From Erythrobacter longus (GTDB taxonomy: Bacteria > Pseudomonadota > Alphaproteobacteria > Sphingomonadales > Sphingomonadaceae), in the NCBI RefSeq assembly GCF_000715015.1, contig NZ_JMIW01000003.1, positions 62,001 through 126,000 on the forward strand: 64,000 nt of DNA, in the 5' to 3' direction. Both the position numbers and the translations under genes were made by a program. The notes beneath the pieces were generated by a model. It made no database searches. It was not told the origin of the DNA and saw nothing but the letters and a program-made list of their open reading frames with translations. Below, in pieces: positions 15,917 to 24,261 of this stretch (its first letter is position 1; every line of letters starts with the position of its first letter).

Positions 15917-16780
15917 ATGAAAACCGCGCAATCAAAAGCATTGGGGCAACGCCTTGATGAAGCGGTCGCCTTTATTCGCGGGCGTACCGGCCAGGTGCCA
16001 AGCCTTGCGCTGGTGCTGGGATCTGGGTTGGGCGATCTTGCTGATGCGATTGAAGGCGTCGCTATTCCCTATGGGATGATCCCCCATTTCCCCTCATCCA
16101 CCGCGCCCAGCCACAAGGGTGTCCTGCACATCGGGACTCTTGCAGGTGTGCGCGTGGTTGCAATGCAGGGGCGAATGCATCTGTTCGAAGGTTACACACC
16201 TCAAGACGTCGTTTTACCGATGCAGGTGATGGCAAGACTTGGCGCAACAACCGCGCTTCTCACCAATGCAGCTGGCGGCATCCGTGAGGATTTTTTGGTT
16301 ACCGATCTTGTGCTCATCGAAGATCACCTCAGCCTTGCAGGACTTGCCGGCAATGACCCGCTGCGCGGCATCAATGATGAGAGTGTTGGGCAACGTTTTA
16401 TCAGCATGAATGATGCTTATGCAAAACGGCTCCGCTGCGAGGCGATGGCGGTTGCGGGTGAGACAGGCGTGGACCTGAAAAGCGGGGTCTACGGCTTTGT
16501 AACCGGGCCCAGCTTTGAAACCCCTGCCGAAATCCGCGCTATGCGTGCACTTGGCGCAGACCTTGTTGGGATGTCCACCGTTCCCGAAGTGATCGCCGCG
16601 CGCCATTCGGGAATGGAGGTGCTTGCGATCAGCACTGTCACGAATAAAACGGTTAGCAGTCTGGACGATGACCACATCACCAATGCTGAGGAAGTGTGGG
16701 AGGCAGCCGAACTGATCCGTCCAAAACTTGCAAGCTTTGTGAATGCGCTCCTCCCGCGCATTGCCGGGACGGCGAAGTGA
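15917..16780 (+). CDS. Purine-nucleoside phosphorylase (trimeric class), possibly methylthioinosine phosphorylase
   Basis: A 287-residue class I nucleoside phosphorylase. It shows the phosphate-binding GSGLG (35-39), the TNAAGGI strand, GFVTGPSFETPAEIR containing the purine-binding Glu, and VGMSTVPE. The base-selecting position reads TNK (Asn), as in 6-oxopurine-specific PNP; true methylthioadenosine phosphorylases carry Asp there. It should therefore split inosine, guanosine or methylthioinosine, yielding hypoxanthine or guanine and (methylthio)ribose-1-phosphate. It starts immediately after the DUF6702 gene, and its stop overlaps the deaminase GTG. With the deaminase, MtnA and a phosphoribosyltransferase nearby, a role in methylthioadenosine salvage is likely. 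Confidence 0.87.
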   Translation: MKTAQSKALGQRLDEAVAFIRGRTGQVPSLALVLGSGLGDLADAIEGVAIPYGMIPHFPSSTAPSHKGVLHIGTLAGVRVVAMQGRMHLFEGYTPQDVVLPMQVMARLGATTALLTNAAGGIREDFLVTDLVLIEDHLSLAGLAGNDPLRGINDESVGQRFISMNDAYAKRLRCEAMAVAGETGVDLKSGVYGFVTGPSFETPAEIRAMRALGADLVGMSTVPEVIAARHSGMEVLAISTVTNKTVSSLDDDHITNAEEVWEAAELIRPKLASFVNALLPRIAGTAK

Positions 16781-18120
16781 CACGCGTCGATCCGCTGATT
16801 ACAGGCGGCCACGTCCTCACAATGGATGAGGCATTCACCGATTTTGCCGATGGCGCGGTGGTTATCCGGGACGGCAAGATTATTCAATGCGGCGCAGCGG
16901 GCTACCTTGCCGCTCGCTATCAGGCCGATGAAACGATTGACGCAGATGGCGGGATTATCATGCCCGGTCTTGTGAATGGCCATTGCCATGCGGCGATGAC
17001 GCTTTTCCGCGGCTATGCTGAGAACGTCACGCTCGATGCTTTCCTCGAAAAGCTCAGCCATGCAGAAACCAACTACGTCTCGCCCGAGACGGTTTATATC
17101 GGTGCGGCGGTTGCCTGCGCGGAAATGGCGCTTGGCGGGATCACCAGCTTTGTCGATATGTATTGGTACCCGGACGAGACGGTCCGCGCGGCGCGCGGGC
17201 TTCATATGTCGATTGTCGCAGGGCCGGTCTTTGTCGCCTTTCCCGGCTATGATGATCTTGCCGAATGGTCGATGCGCACCGGGTTTGCTCCGGCGTTTGC
17301 AGAGCGGCAGCGTGATGCGGCAGGTGTCTTTCCCGCCCTTGCACCCCATGGATGTTATACCTTGGATGAGGAAAAGCTGACCGAGCTTGCCGGTATGGCT
17401 GAGGCGCTTGATCTGCCTGTCCATATCCACGCCTCCGAAGCGCCAAGCGAGATGCAATTGGTGCGCGATGGTTATGGCGGCGCAACGCCGATTGAGGTGC
17501 TGGATCGCACCGGGCTATTGCATCGCAACTGCCAGCTTGCACACGGCGTCCACCTCTCCGACAGCGACATTGACCTCATCGCCAAAGCGGGCGCGAGCGT
17601 CATTCACAACCCGCAGTCCAACACCAAGCTTGCCTCTGGAATCGCGCGGGTGTGCGACCTGATGAAAGCTGGCGTCCCTGTCGGGCTTGGCACTGATGGC
17701 CCATCCTCTGGCAATGATCTCGACATGTGGAAGGCCATGCGGCTGGCGGCAAATTTGCAGTCGGTTAACTCGGGTAAGCCAGGCGCGCTTAGCGACCGCG
17801 ACACGGTGGCCCTTGCGACAAGGTTTGGCGCGAAAGCGGCGGGCATGGGTGAGCACACAGGATCACTCGAACCTGGCAAAAACGCTGACGTCATCGTCGT
17901 CTCCACCAAAGGGCTCCATATGCGGCCTGTCTTCAACCCTTATGCGGCTCTTGTCTATTCGGCAGGGCGCGATGATGTTGCCCATGTGTTTGCGAGCGGG
18001 CGCCACATCGTGAAAGACCGTGTCCTTGCGTGGGAGGGATTTGACGCCGTGCTTGACCAATTTGACTGTATCGCCAAAGCCATCGCTTTGGATCAAAAGG
18101 TTGGGCAATTTGGCGTTTAG
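16777..18120 (+). CDS. 5'-methylthioadenosine/S-adenosylhomocysteine deaminase family amidohydrolase
   Basis: A 447-residue zinc amidohydrolase of the TrzN/MtaD group. Metal ligands are visible in order: HCH in VNGHCHAAMTLFRG, His in VHIHASEAPSE, His in LAHGVHLS, and Asp in GLGTDGPSSGNDLD. It should convert MTA to methylthioinosine plus ammonia; SAH, adenosine or guanine-like substrates are alternatives. The GTG at 16777 overlaps the phosphorylase stop (GTGA); a longer reading starting inside the phosphorylase was rejected. Next to an Asn-type PNP this gives the deamination-first salvage route known from Pseudomonas aeruginosa. Confidence 0.85.
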   Translation: MTRVDPLITGGHVLTMDEAFTDFADGAVVIRDGKIIQCGAAGYLAARYQADETIDADGGIIMPGLVNGHCHAAMTLFRGYAENVTLDAFLEKLSHAETNYVSPETVYIGAAVACAEMALGGITSFVDMYWYPDETVRAARGLHMSIVAGPVFVAFPGYDDLAEWSMRTGFAPAFAERQRDAAGVFPALAPHGCYTLDEEKLTELAGMAEALDLPVHIHASEAPSEMQLVRDGYGGATPIEVLDRTGLLHRNCQLAHGVHLSDSDIDLIAKAGASVIHNPQSNTKLASGIARVCDLMKAGVPVGLGTDGPSSGNDLDMWKAMRLAANLQSVNSGKPGALSDRDTVALATRFGAKAAGMGEHTGSLEPGKNADVIVVSTKGLHMRPVFNPYAALVYSAGRDDVAHVFASGRHIVKDRVLAWEGFDAVLDQFDCIAKAIALDQKVGQFGV

Positions 18121-19165
18121 AAGCATCGAGTGGATCGAGGATAAAGGCGTCTTGCGCCTGATCGATCAGACCCGTCTGCCCGACACGCTTGTCTATCTCG
18201 ACCTTACCGATGAACACGCCATTTGTGATGCTATCCGCGATATGAAAGTGCGCGGTGCGCCCGCGATTGGAGTGGCGGCGGCTTACGCAATAGTGGCTGC
18301 GGCAAAGCGAAGCAAAGCTGAGAGCCTGAAAGATTTGCGCGAGGACCTGCGAGCGGCAGATAACAGCTTGCGCGCCTCGCGCCCGACTGCGGTCAATCTG
18401 TTCTGGGCGCTTGACCGGATGGCCCGCGTGATCGGCGCTGCCACCAGCATGAAGAGCCTTCGCACGAGCGTTCTTGCCGAAGCGCGGGCAATTGAGGCCG
18501 AAGATGTCGCCGTCAATCAAGCGATCTCGCGCTACGCGATGGAAGTGGTCCCGCAGCGAGCGACGTTCTTCCACCATTGCAACACAGGGTCGCTTGCCAC
18601 GGTTGATCTTGGTACTGCTCTTGGCGTTATCCGCACAGCGCATGAAAGCGGGCACGAGGTTTTTGCCTATCTCGATGAAACGCGTCCCCGGCTTCAGGGG
18701 GCTAAACTCTCCGCATGGGAGCTGATGCAATATGGCGTGCCCCATGCTGTGATTGTCGATGGCGCTGCGCCCCACATCATGCGCACCAAAGGCGCAGACC
18801 TTTGCGTTGTGGGATGCGACCGGGTGGCGGCCAATGGCGACACAGCCAATAAGATCGGCACCTATGCTCTTGCCTTGGCGGCAAAGGATAATGGCGTGCC
18901 GTTCTATGTGTGCGCGCCGACATCTACCATCGATATGACGACGCAGACTGGCGAGTGTATCGAGATTGAGACCCGCGATGAGGGCGAAATCACACATATC
19001 AACGCGGTGCGGGTCGCAGCGAAGGGCGCAGGCGTCTACAACCCCGCGTTCGACGTAACGCCGGCCCGCCTCATCAGCGGGATCATCACCGAATTTGGCA
19101 TTGCAAAGCCGCCTTTTGAGGACAGCTTGATGCGGATTATGAAAGACAAACACGATGGCAAGTGA
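18110..19165 (+). CDS. mtnA: S-methyl-5-thioribose-1-phosphate isomerase
   Basis: A 351-residue MtnA of the eIF2B-like sugar-phosphate isomerase fold, converting methylthioribose-1-phosphate to methylthioribulose-1-phosphate. Diagnostic segments are MKVRGAPAIG near the N-terminus, the catalytic Cys in HHCNTGSLAT and the catalytic Asp in VVGCDRVAANGDTANKIGT. The start is probably TTG at 18110, giving M-A-F-R-S-I-E-W; AAAGG lies nine bases upstream. TTG at 18101 is an alternative. The gene overlaps the end of the deaminase by 11 bp and the transketolase gene by 11 bp. Confidence 0.92.
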   Translation: MAFRSIEWIEDKGVLRLIDQTRLPDTLVYLDLTDEHAICDAIRDMKVRGAPAIGVAAAYAIVAAAKRSKAESLKDLREDLRAADNSLRASRPTAVNLFWALDRMARVIGAATSMKSLRTSVLAEARAIEAEDVAVNQAISRYAMEVVPQRATFFHHCNTGSLATVDLGTALGVIRTAHESGHEVFAYLDETRPRLQGAKLSAWELMQYGVPHAVIVDGAAPHIMRTKGADLCVVGCDRVAANGDTANKIGTYALALAAKDNGVPFYVCAPTSTIDMTTQTGECIEIETRDEGEITHINAVRVAAKGAGVYNPAFDVTPARLISGIITEFGIAKPPFEDSLMRIMKDKHDGK

Positions 19166-20108
19166 CGCCCCCACCGCTCTTGCCAATGACGACTGGCTCG
19201 CCTGCGCCCAGCGCATGGCAGAACGAATGCGTGTGCGCGGCTTTGATTACGTCATGCGCAACGATGGCGGGTATCTGAGCCAGATTTGTTCCTCGGCGGA
19301 AATCTTCTCCTACCTTTACACACGCGGGCTCAACATCGGGGGCAGCATCGCTCCTTTGGTGCCGGAACCCTTTGCGGGCAATCCGGGTGCGGACAATCCG
19401 GGCTATACCAATGGCGGGCTTTACAATGGCCCCCGAACCCCTGATTTTGATCGCTTCTACTTCTCGCCTGCGCATTATGCCTTGGTGCTTTACGTCGCTT
19501 TGATTGAATGCGGGCGTTTGTCCGAAGAAGCGTTGGAGGCGTTCAACAAAGACGGCTCAAAAGTGGAATTGATCGGCGCGGAGCATTCGCCCGGGGTTGA
19601 ATCAACCACCGGTTCACTTGGCCAGGCGCTTAGTCAGGCAATCGGCGTTGCCATGGCACGCCGTCACCGTGATGAGGCGGGCAATGTGTGGGTGATGATG
19701 TCCGACGGCGAGTTTCAGGAGGGTCAGACCTGGGAGGCGATCCAATGCGCCTCGCATTATAAACTCGGCAATCTCGCAGCGATTGTGGACGTCAACGCGC
19801 AGCAATGCGACGGGCCGATGGAAGGCGTTATGACGGTGGAACCATTGGCGCAGCGCATCCGCGCTTTTGGCGGTGAGGCGGTTGATATTGATGGGCACGA
19901 TATGGCGGCAATGGATGCAGCGTTCAAAACCCGCGCGCCCGATCGCCCACTGTTCATCCTTGCCCGGACTGATCCCACCAGAGGTGTGCCATTGATGAAT
20001 GAACGGCCCGTGCTCCATTATCTGCGTTTCGGCTCTCACGAAGAACGCGCGCGCTACCAAGCTGCGTTTGAACAATTGAAAGCGGAGAGTGCAGCATGGA
20101 ACGGGTAA
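19155..20108 (+). CDS. Split transketolase, N-terminal (TPP-binding) subunit
   Basis: A 317-residue protein covering the pyrophosphate-binding half of transketolase. It has GAEHSPGVESTTGSLGQALSQAIG, and the TPP/Mg motif appears as SDGEFQEGQTWEA...IVDVN, with Ser in place of the first Gly of the usual GDG. It must pair with the next gene, which it overlaps by 13 bp. It lies between mtnA and the RuBisCO-like gene, so its ketose substrate may be a methylthio-pentulose phosphate rather than xylulose-5-phosphate; this is inference. The insert with PLVPEPFAGNPGADNPG near residues 66-82 is not usual in standard transketolases. Confidence 0.85.
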   Translation: MASDAPTALANDDWLACAQRMAERMRVRGFDYVMRNDGGYLSQICSSAEIFSYLYTRGLNIGGSIAPLVPEPFAGNPGADNPGYTNGGLYNGPRTPDFDRFYFSPAHYALVLYVALIECGRLSEEALEAFNKDGSKVELIGAEHSPGVESTTGSLGQALSQAIGVAMARRHRDEAGNVWVMMSDGEFQEGQTWEAIQCASHYKLGNLAAIVDVNAQQCDGPMEGVMTVEPLAQRIRAFGGEAVDIDGHDMAAMDAAFKTRAPDRPLFILARTDPTRGVPLMNERPVLHYLRFGSHEERARYQAAFEQLKAESAAWNG

Positions 20109-21118
20109 GCACAGAACTCGTAAAACGCCCCCATGTCGAAAACTTCATCCGCTGGGCCAAGGACAGGCCCGAGGTCGTGGTGCTGTCCGCTGATCTTACC
20201 AATTCGTGCGAAGTGGGACAGTGGCGCGACACCTATCCTGACCGCTTTTTCTCCATGGGAATGGCCGAACAGAACATGATGGGGGTGGCCGCTGGCATGG
20301 CGCGCGAGGGGCTTGTGCCCTTCATCCATACCTTCTCGGTATTCATCTACCGCAGGGCTTATGATCAACTCGCCATGTCGATTGCCTATCCCAATTTAAA
20401 GGTGCGGTTTTTCGGATTTTTGCCCGGCATTGTGACGCCGGGCGGGGTGACGCACCAAGCGATTGAGGACGTGGCAATCATGCGTGCGGTGCCCAATATG
20501 ACGATCCTTGAAACGGGCGATGCGACCGAAGTGGAAAGCGTTCTGGACGCAAGTCACGGCGTCGATGGCCCCTGCTATGTGCGTTTCCTGCGCGGAGAAA
20601 TGCCCCGGCTTTTCCCGCAGAGCGAACCGATGGAGATCGGCAAAGCAAGGGTGCTTTCAAGCGGTTCAGACGTTGCGATCCTCACCGCCGGGATCACGAC
20701 CGAAGAAGCCATGCGCGCCTCCGATTATCTCGCGCGCCAGGGCATTGCGGTGCGCCACCTGCATATCTCGACCCATAAGCCGTTTGATGACCCGCAAGTC
20801 TTGGCCGCCGTGCAGGAATGCGAGCATGGTGTTGTAACCTTGGAAAACCACCTGATAACGGGCGGACTGGGCACAGCGGTAAGCGAGCTTATGACCGACC
20901 ACGGCATTGGTAAGCGCCTGATCCGGCTAGGCCTTAATGATACCTACGCTCACGGGGCGAGCCTTCCCTATTTGCTCGACGAATATGGCCTTGATGCCAA
21001 AGCGCTGGTGGCAGCAGTGGGCACGCTTATGGGGCGCGAGCTTAAGGTGACGGACGCCGACATCGCAGCCACGCGCCAAGATAGCGCGGCGTCTGATGCC
21101 AAAGCGGAAGCGCTCTAG
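20096..21118 (+). CDS. Split transketolase, C-terminal (pyrimidine-binding) subunit
   Basis: A 340-residue protein with the pyrimidine-binding and C-terminal transketolase domains. The cofactor-activating Glu sits in FSMGMAEQNMMGVAAGMA. The segment TPGGVTHQAIEDVAIMRAVPNMTI carries the conserved THQ-x-x-ED pattern, and the C-terminal domain ends with an added charged tail. It overlaps its partner by 13 bp, and its stop lies directly against the ATG of the RuBisCO-like gene. Split transketolases exist in archaea and some sugar-catabolic operons; together with MtnA and an RLP the arrangement is notable. A DXS-like activity is a weaker alternative. Confidence 0.87.
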   Translation: MERVSTELVKRPHVENFIRWAKDRPEVVVLSADLTNSCEVGQWRDTYPDRFFSMGMAEQNMMGVAAGMAREGLVPFIHTFSVFIYRRAYDQLAMSIAYPNLKVRFFGFLPGIVTPGGVTHQAIEDVAIMRAVPNMTILETGDATEVESVLDASHGVDGPCYVRFLRGEMPRLFPQSEPMEIGKARVLSSGSDVAILTAGITTEEAMRASDYLARQGIAVRHLHISTHKPFDDPQVLAAVQECEHGVVTLENHLITGGLGTAVSELMTDHGIGKRLIRLGLNDTYAHGASLPYLLDEYGLDAKALVAAVGTLMGRELKVTDADIAATRQDSAASDAKAEAL

Positions 21119-22279
21119 ATGATTGCCGATACCCAGGTTGCGGTGTCGGGTGAGCGGCTAACCGTCACATATTCGCTGCACGCAGGGCCCAAGGATGCAC
21201 TGGCAATCGCTGAGAAAGCGACCACCGAACAGACCATTGAGTTTCCGCCTGAGCTGATCGGGGATGATGGCATTCGCGACCACATCTTTGGCCGGATTGA
21301 ACGGTTTGAGGCAGTGGAAGAGCGTCTCCACCATGCAGACATTTCTTATGCGGTGGAGTGTTCTGCGTTTAACCTGCCGCAGCTGTTCAACCTTATCTAC
21401 GGCAACATTTCGCTATTCCCGCAAATGCGGGTGGAGCGGTTTGCTTTGCCTCAGTCTCTCGCCAGTGTTTTCAAGGGGCCGCGGTTTGGGATTGCTGGCC
21501 TGCGGGAAACGCTTGCCGCGCCCAAGGGCCCGCTGTTCATGACCGCGCTAAAACCGCAAGGTCTTCCAGCAAACCGGCTTGCCGCCCAAGCTTATGAGTT
21601 TGCGCGCGGAGGCCTTGATATTGTGAAGGACGACCATGGCCTTGCCAATCAGCCTTTTGCGCCGTTCCGTGAGAGGGTGGCCCAGTGCTGTGACGCAGTG
21701 GCGCGGGCCAACGCCGAAACGGGAGGAAACACGGTCTATGCCCCCATGATCTCCGGCCCTTCCGAACAGATTGTCGAGCAGGCCTTTTGGGCAAAAGAAC
21801 AAGGCGCAGGCGCGCTTCTGATTGCGCCTGCCTTGATCGGTTTTGATGTGGCACGCCGGTTGGCGCAGGATGATGCGTTGGGCCTTCCCATGATTGGGCA
21901 CCCTGCGATGATGGGAAGCTATGTTGTCTCTCCCACGAACGGTTTTTCGCATTACGCCATGTTTGGGCAGGTGATGCGCCTTGTTGGAATGGATGTATCG
22001 ATCTTTCCAAACTTTGGCGGGCGTTTTGCCTTTTCGCCTGGCGAGTGCCGGTCGATCATGGCGGGCTGCACTGATCCGATGGACCATTTTGCATCGATCG
22101 TCCCATCACCAGGCGGGGGGATGACGTTCGAAAATGTGCCCGACATGGCGCGATTTTACGGCGAGGATGTGATGTATCTGATGGGCGGGGACTTGCACAA
22201 ACAGGCGGGCACTCTGGAAGAAAACTGCTGGAAGCTTCGCGCACTTGCCAATGTGCCAGATGGGGGAGAAGTGCGCTGA
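21119..22279 (+). CDS. RuBisCO-like protein (form IV)
   Basis: A 386-residue form IV RuBisCO homologue. The N-terminal domain is followed by the barrel. Lys145 in ALKPQG matches the catalytic Lys of loop 1, and GGLDIVKDDHGL (163-174) keeps the carbamylatable Lys170 and Asp172 but has His173 where RuBisCO has the metal-ligand Glu. Typical RuBisCO activity is therefore not expected. In Rhodospirillum rubrum an RLP isomerises methylthioribulose-1-phosphate to a methylthio-pentulose-5-phosphate, and other RLPs are enolases of the methionine cycle. Here mtnA is in the same operon, so methylthioribulose-1-phosphate is the probable substrate. No MtnB, MtnC or MtnD is present in the window. Confidence 0.88.
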   Translation: MIADTQVAVSGERLTVTYSLHAGPKDALAIAEKATTEQTIEFPPELIGDDGIRDHIFGRIERFEAVEERLHHADISYAVECSAFNLPQLFNLIYGNISLFPQMRVERFALPQSLASVFKGPRFGIAGLRETLAAPKGPLFMTALKPQGLPANRLAAQAYEFARGGLDIVKDDHGLANQPFAPFRERVAQCCDAVARANAETGGNTVYAPMISGPSEQIVEQAFWAKEQGAGALLIAPALIGFDVARRLAQDDALGLPMIGHPAMMGSYVVSPTNGFSHYAMFGQVMRLVGMDVSIFPNFGGRFAFSPGECRSIMAGCTDPMDHFASIVPSPGGGMTFENVPDMARFYGEDVMYLMGGDLHKQAGTLEENCWKLRALANVPDGGEVR

Positions 22280-23505
22280 TTGGACTTGTTGGAATTGTAG
22301 TGTTGCTTGCGCTTGCCGTGGCTTTGTCAGAGGCGCGCGGGGCCATTCACTACCTTAACGCGGCGAAAGCGCTCGGCTTGCAAATTGCGGTTGCGGTTCT
22401 CGCGTTGGTGACGCCCGTTGGACAGGCGATTTTGCAGACCCTTTCTGCCGGAGTGGTTGAAGCAATCTCTTACGCTAATGCAGGGATCGGTTTCGTGTTC
22501 GGCCCGCTTGCGGACCCTGCGGAGGGGCTGGTCCTCGCCTTTCAGGTGCTCCCCGTCATCATCTTTATCGCCACCATCATGGCGGTGTTGTTCCATATCG
22601 GCGTAATGACTTGGGTGATCCGCATTATCGGGGGCGCTTTGCGGGTTTTAACCGGGGCATCTCGCCTCGAATCCACTTGCGGGGCGGCCAATATCTTTGT
22701 CGGCATGGCCGAAAGCCCGCTCACCGTCCTGCCCTATTTGCCAAAGATTTCGCGTGCGCAATTGTTCGTGATGATGTCATTGGGTCTCTCAAGCGTCGCA
22801 GGCACTGTCCTTGTCGCTTACTCTGCGCTTGGCATCCGCAGTGATCTGCTTTTGACCGCCGCTTTCATGGCGCCAGCAGGAGGCATACTTTTTGGCCGCA
22901 TTCTGGTGCCAGAGACGCAAACGCCGTTTGACTTGGGGGAAGGTGATGACACCCAGCCAGCAAGCCTTTCCAAAGCCTCAAGCCTGATTGAAGCGGCAAC
23001 CGATGGCGCGGTTTTGGGGATGCAGATCATGATCAGCGTTGTTGCCGTGCTGATCGGTTTTATCGCTGGCATCGCTTTGCTCAATGGCATTTTAGGAGGG
23101 GTCGGCGGATTGCTTGGCTTCCCCGACCTCAGCCTCGAACTCATCATCGGCTATGCCTTTGCGCCCGTCTCCTACATCATTGGTGTCCCGTGGGAGGAAG
23201 CGGCGCGCGCAGGTGTGTTGCTGGGTCAAAAGGTCGTCTTGAATGAGTTTCTAGCCTATGCCAATTTTGCGCCGGTCGCCGACAGTTTCAGCGCAGCAGG
23301 CCAGATTGCGCTCACCATTGCGATGTGTGGTTTTGCCAATTTTGGCGGGCTCGCGATCCTGATCGCGGGGCTGGGTGCAGCGGTGCCAGAACGCAAGGCC
23401 GAGATTTCCAAGCTTGGTATCAAAGCGCTTCTTGCAGGCACACTATCAAACTTCACCAGCGCCGCGATTGTAAGCGTGATCTTTGCAGCGGGAGGCTTTG
23501 CCTAA
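22276..23505 (+). CDS. CNT-family concentrative nucleoside permease
   Basis: A 409-residue polytopic transporter of the NupC/CNT family. Family signatures are GASRLESTCGAANIFVGMAESPL in the middle, which shapes the nucleoside site, and AMCGFANFGGLAILIAGLG near the C-terminus. The family N-terminus normally reads L-I-G-L-V-G-I-V-V, and that sequence is present only if translation begins at CTG 22276, overlapping the upstream stop as CTGA and preceded by GGGGGAG seven bases before. GTG 22300 would delete it. It would import nucleosides, perhaps methylthio-nucleosides, for the salvage enzymes upstream. The 3' end overlaps the convergent phosphoribosyltransferase by 4 bp. Confidence 0.87.
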   Translation: MIGLVGIVVLLALAVALSEARGAIHYLNAAKALGLQIAVAVLALVTPVGQAILQTLSAGVVEAISYANAGIGFVFGPLADPAEGLVLAFQVLPVIIFIATIMAVLFHIGVMTWVIRIIGGALRVLTGASRLESTCGAANIFVGMAESPLTVLPYLPKISRAQLFVMMSLGLSSVAGTVLVAYSALGIRSDLLLTAAFMAPAGGILFGRILVPETQTPFDLGEGDDTQPASLSKASSLIEAATDGAVLGMQIMISVVAVLIGFIAGIALLNGILGGVGGLLGFPDLSLELIIGYAFAPVSYIIGVPWEEAARAGVLLGQKVVLNEFLAYANFAPVADSFSAAGQIALTIAMCGFANFGGLAILIAGLGAAVPERKAEISKLGIKALLAGTLSNFTSAAIVSVIFAAGGFA

Positions 23506-24059
23506 CCTTTGGCGAGCACCACGTTTGCGGCAGGTTTGTGTTCGCGGATTTCATCATCCGTGAGCCCCTGCAATTCATGCGGAAATACCAGCCAATCGTC
23601 GGTTTCATGCACGAAAAAGTCGGGTGTCAATTCCGTCTGATTGCGCGAAGGTTTGTAATACACGGTCGCGACTTTGATCGTCTCAGGCAGATTGCGGCGG
23701 CATTTGGTGGAAAGCTCGCGCAACAGCGCTTCGATGGAGCGGCCGCTGTCAAAGACATCGTCAATGATCAGCAGCGAATGCTCGCGGTCGAGATTGTCGA
23801 TAAGATAGTTGAGGCCCAGGACCTTCACCACTTTGTCCTGCTGGTCGATCCCTGTGTAGGACGAAGTGCGCACCGCAATATGGTCGCACGGGTGTCCGCG
23901 ATATTCGAGCAGTTCCTGCACCGCGATTCCAATTGGCGCGCCCCCGCGCCAGATGCCTACGATATGGGTGGGATAAAATCCCGATTCGATAATCTGGTCG
24001 CCGAGCACGAAGGAATCTTCGAGCAATCCATCCGCGCTCAAGAATGTTTTTGAGATCAT
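23502..24059 (-). CDS. Hypoxanthine phosphoribosyltransferase-like protein
   Basis: A 185-residue type I phosphoribosyltransferase with the PRPP loop LLIIDDVFDSGRS at residues 96-108 and the pyrophosphate-loop segment IVGIWRGGAPIG near residue 35. It should convert hypoxanthine or guanine plus PRPP to IMP or GMP. It faces the salvage operon and would recycle the purine released by the phosphorylase, closing the purine branch. A xanthine or guanine preference cannot be excluded. It is divergent from the acyl-CoA dehydrogenase pair across a 202-bp gap. Confidence 0.83.
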   Translation of the reverse strand: MISKTFLSADGLLEDSFVLGDQIIESGFYPTHIVGIWRGGAPIGIAVQELLEYRGHPCDHIAVRTSSYTGIDQQDKVVKVLGLNYLIDNLDREHSLLIIDDVFDSGRSIEALLRELSTKCRRNLPETIKVATVYYKPSRNQTELTPDFFVHETDDWLVFPHELQGLTDDEIREHKPAANVVLAKG

Positions 24060-24261
24060 TATATCTGTCGCCCCGATAGCTCAAACCGCCCGCTTCCCTT
24101 ACGGCTTTGGGCCATACATGATAGCTTGCATCCAAGCATAGGCCACGCGCGTTGCTTTGAATAGAACACGACGTGCCTGAAATGCGACGAAACAGCCCTT
24201 GACGTTTACGTAAGGTGTGGCAGGACGGGGACAACCACAGACCCATTTGGAGAGAGAGAGC

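Noticed and set aside
17933..19216. 427-codon minus-strand frame opposite mtnA
   Set aside because: MtnA motifs are complete on the plus strand; the opposite frame has no coherent motif.
21119..22279. True RuBisCO large subunit
   Set aside because: The metal-ligand Glu is replaced by His, there is no small subunit or phosphoribulokinase near, and the operon is about methylthio-sugar salvage.
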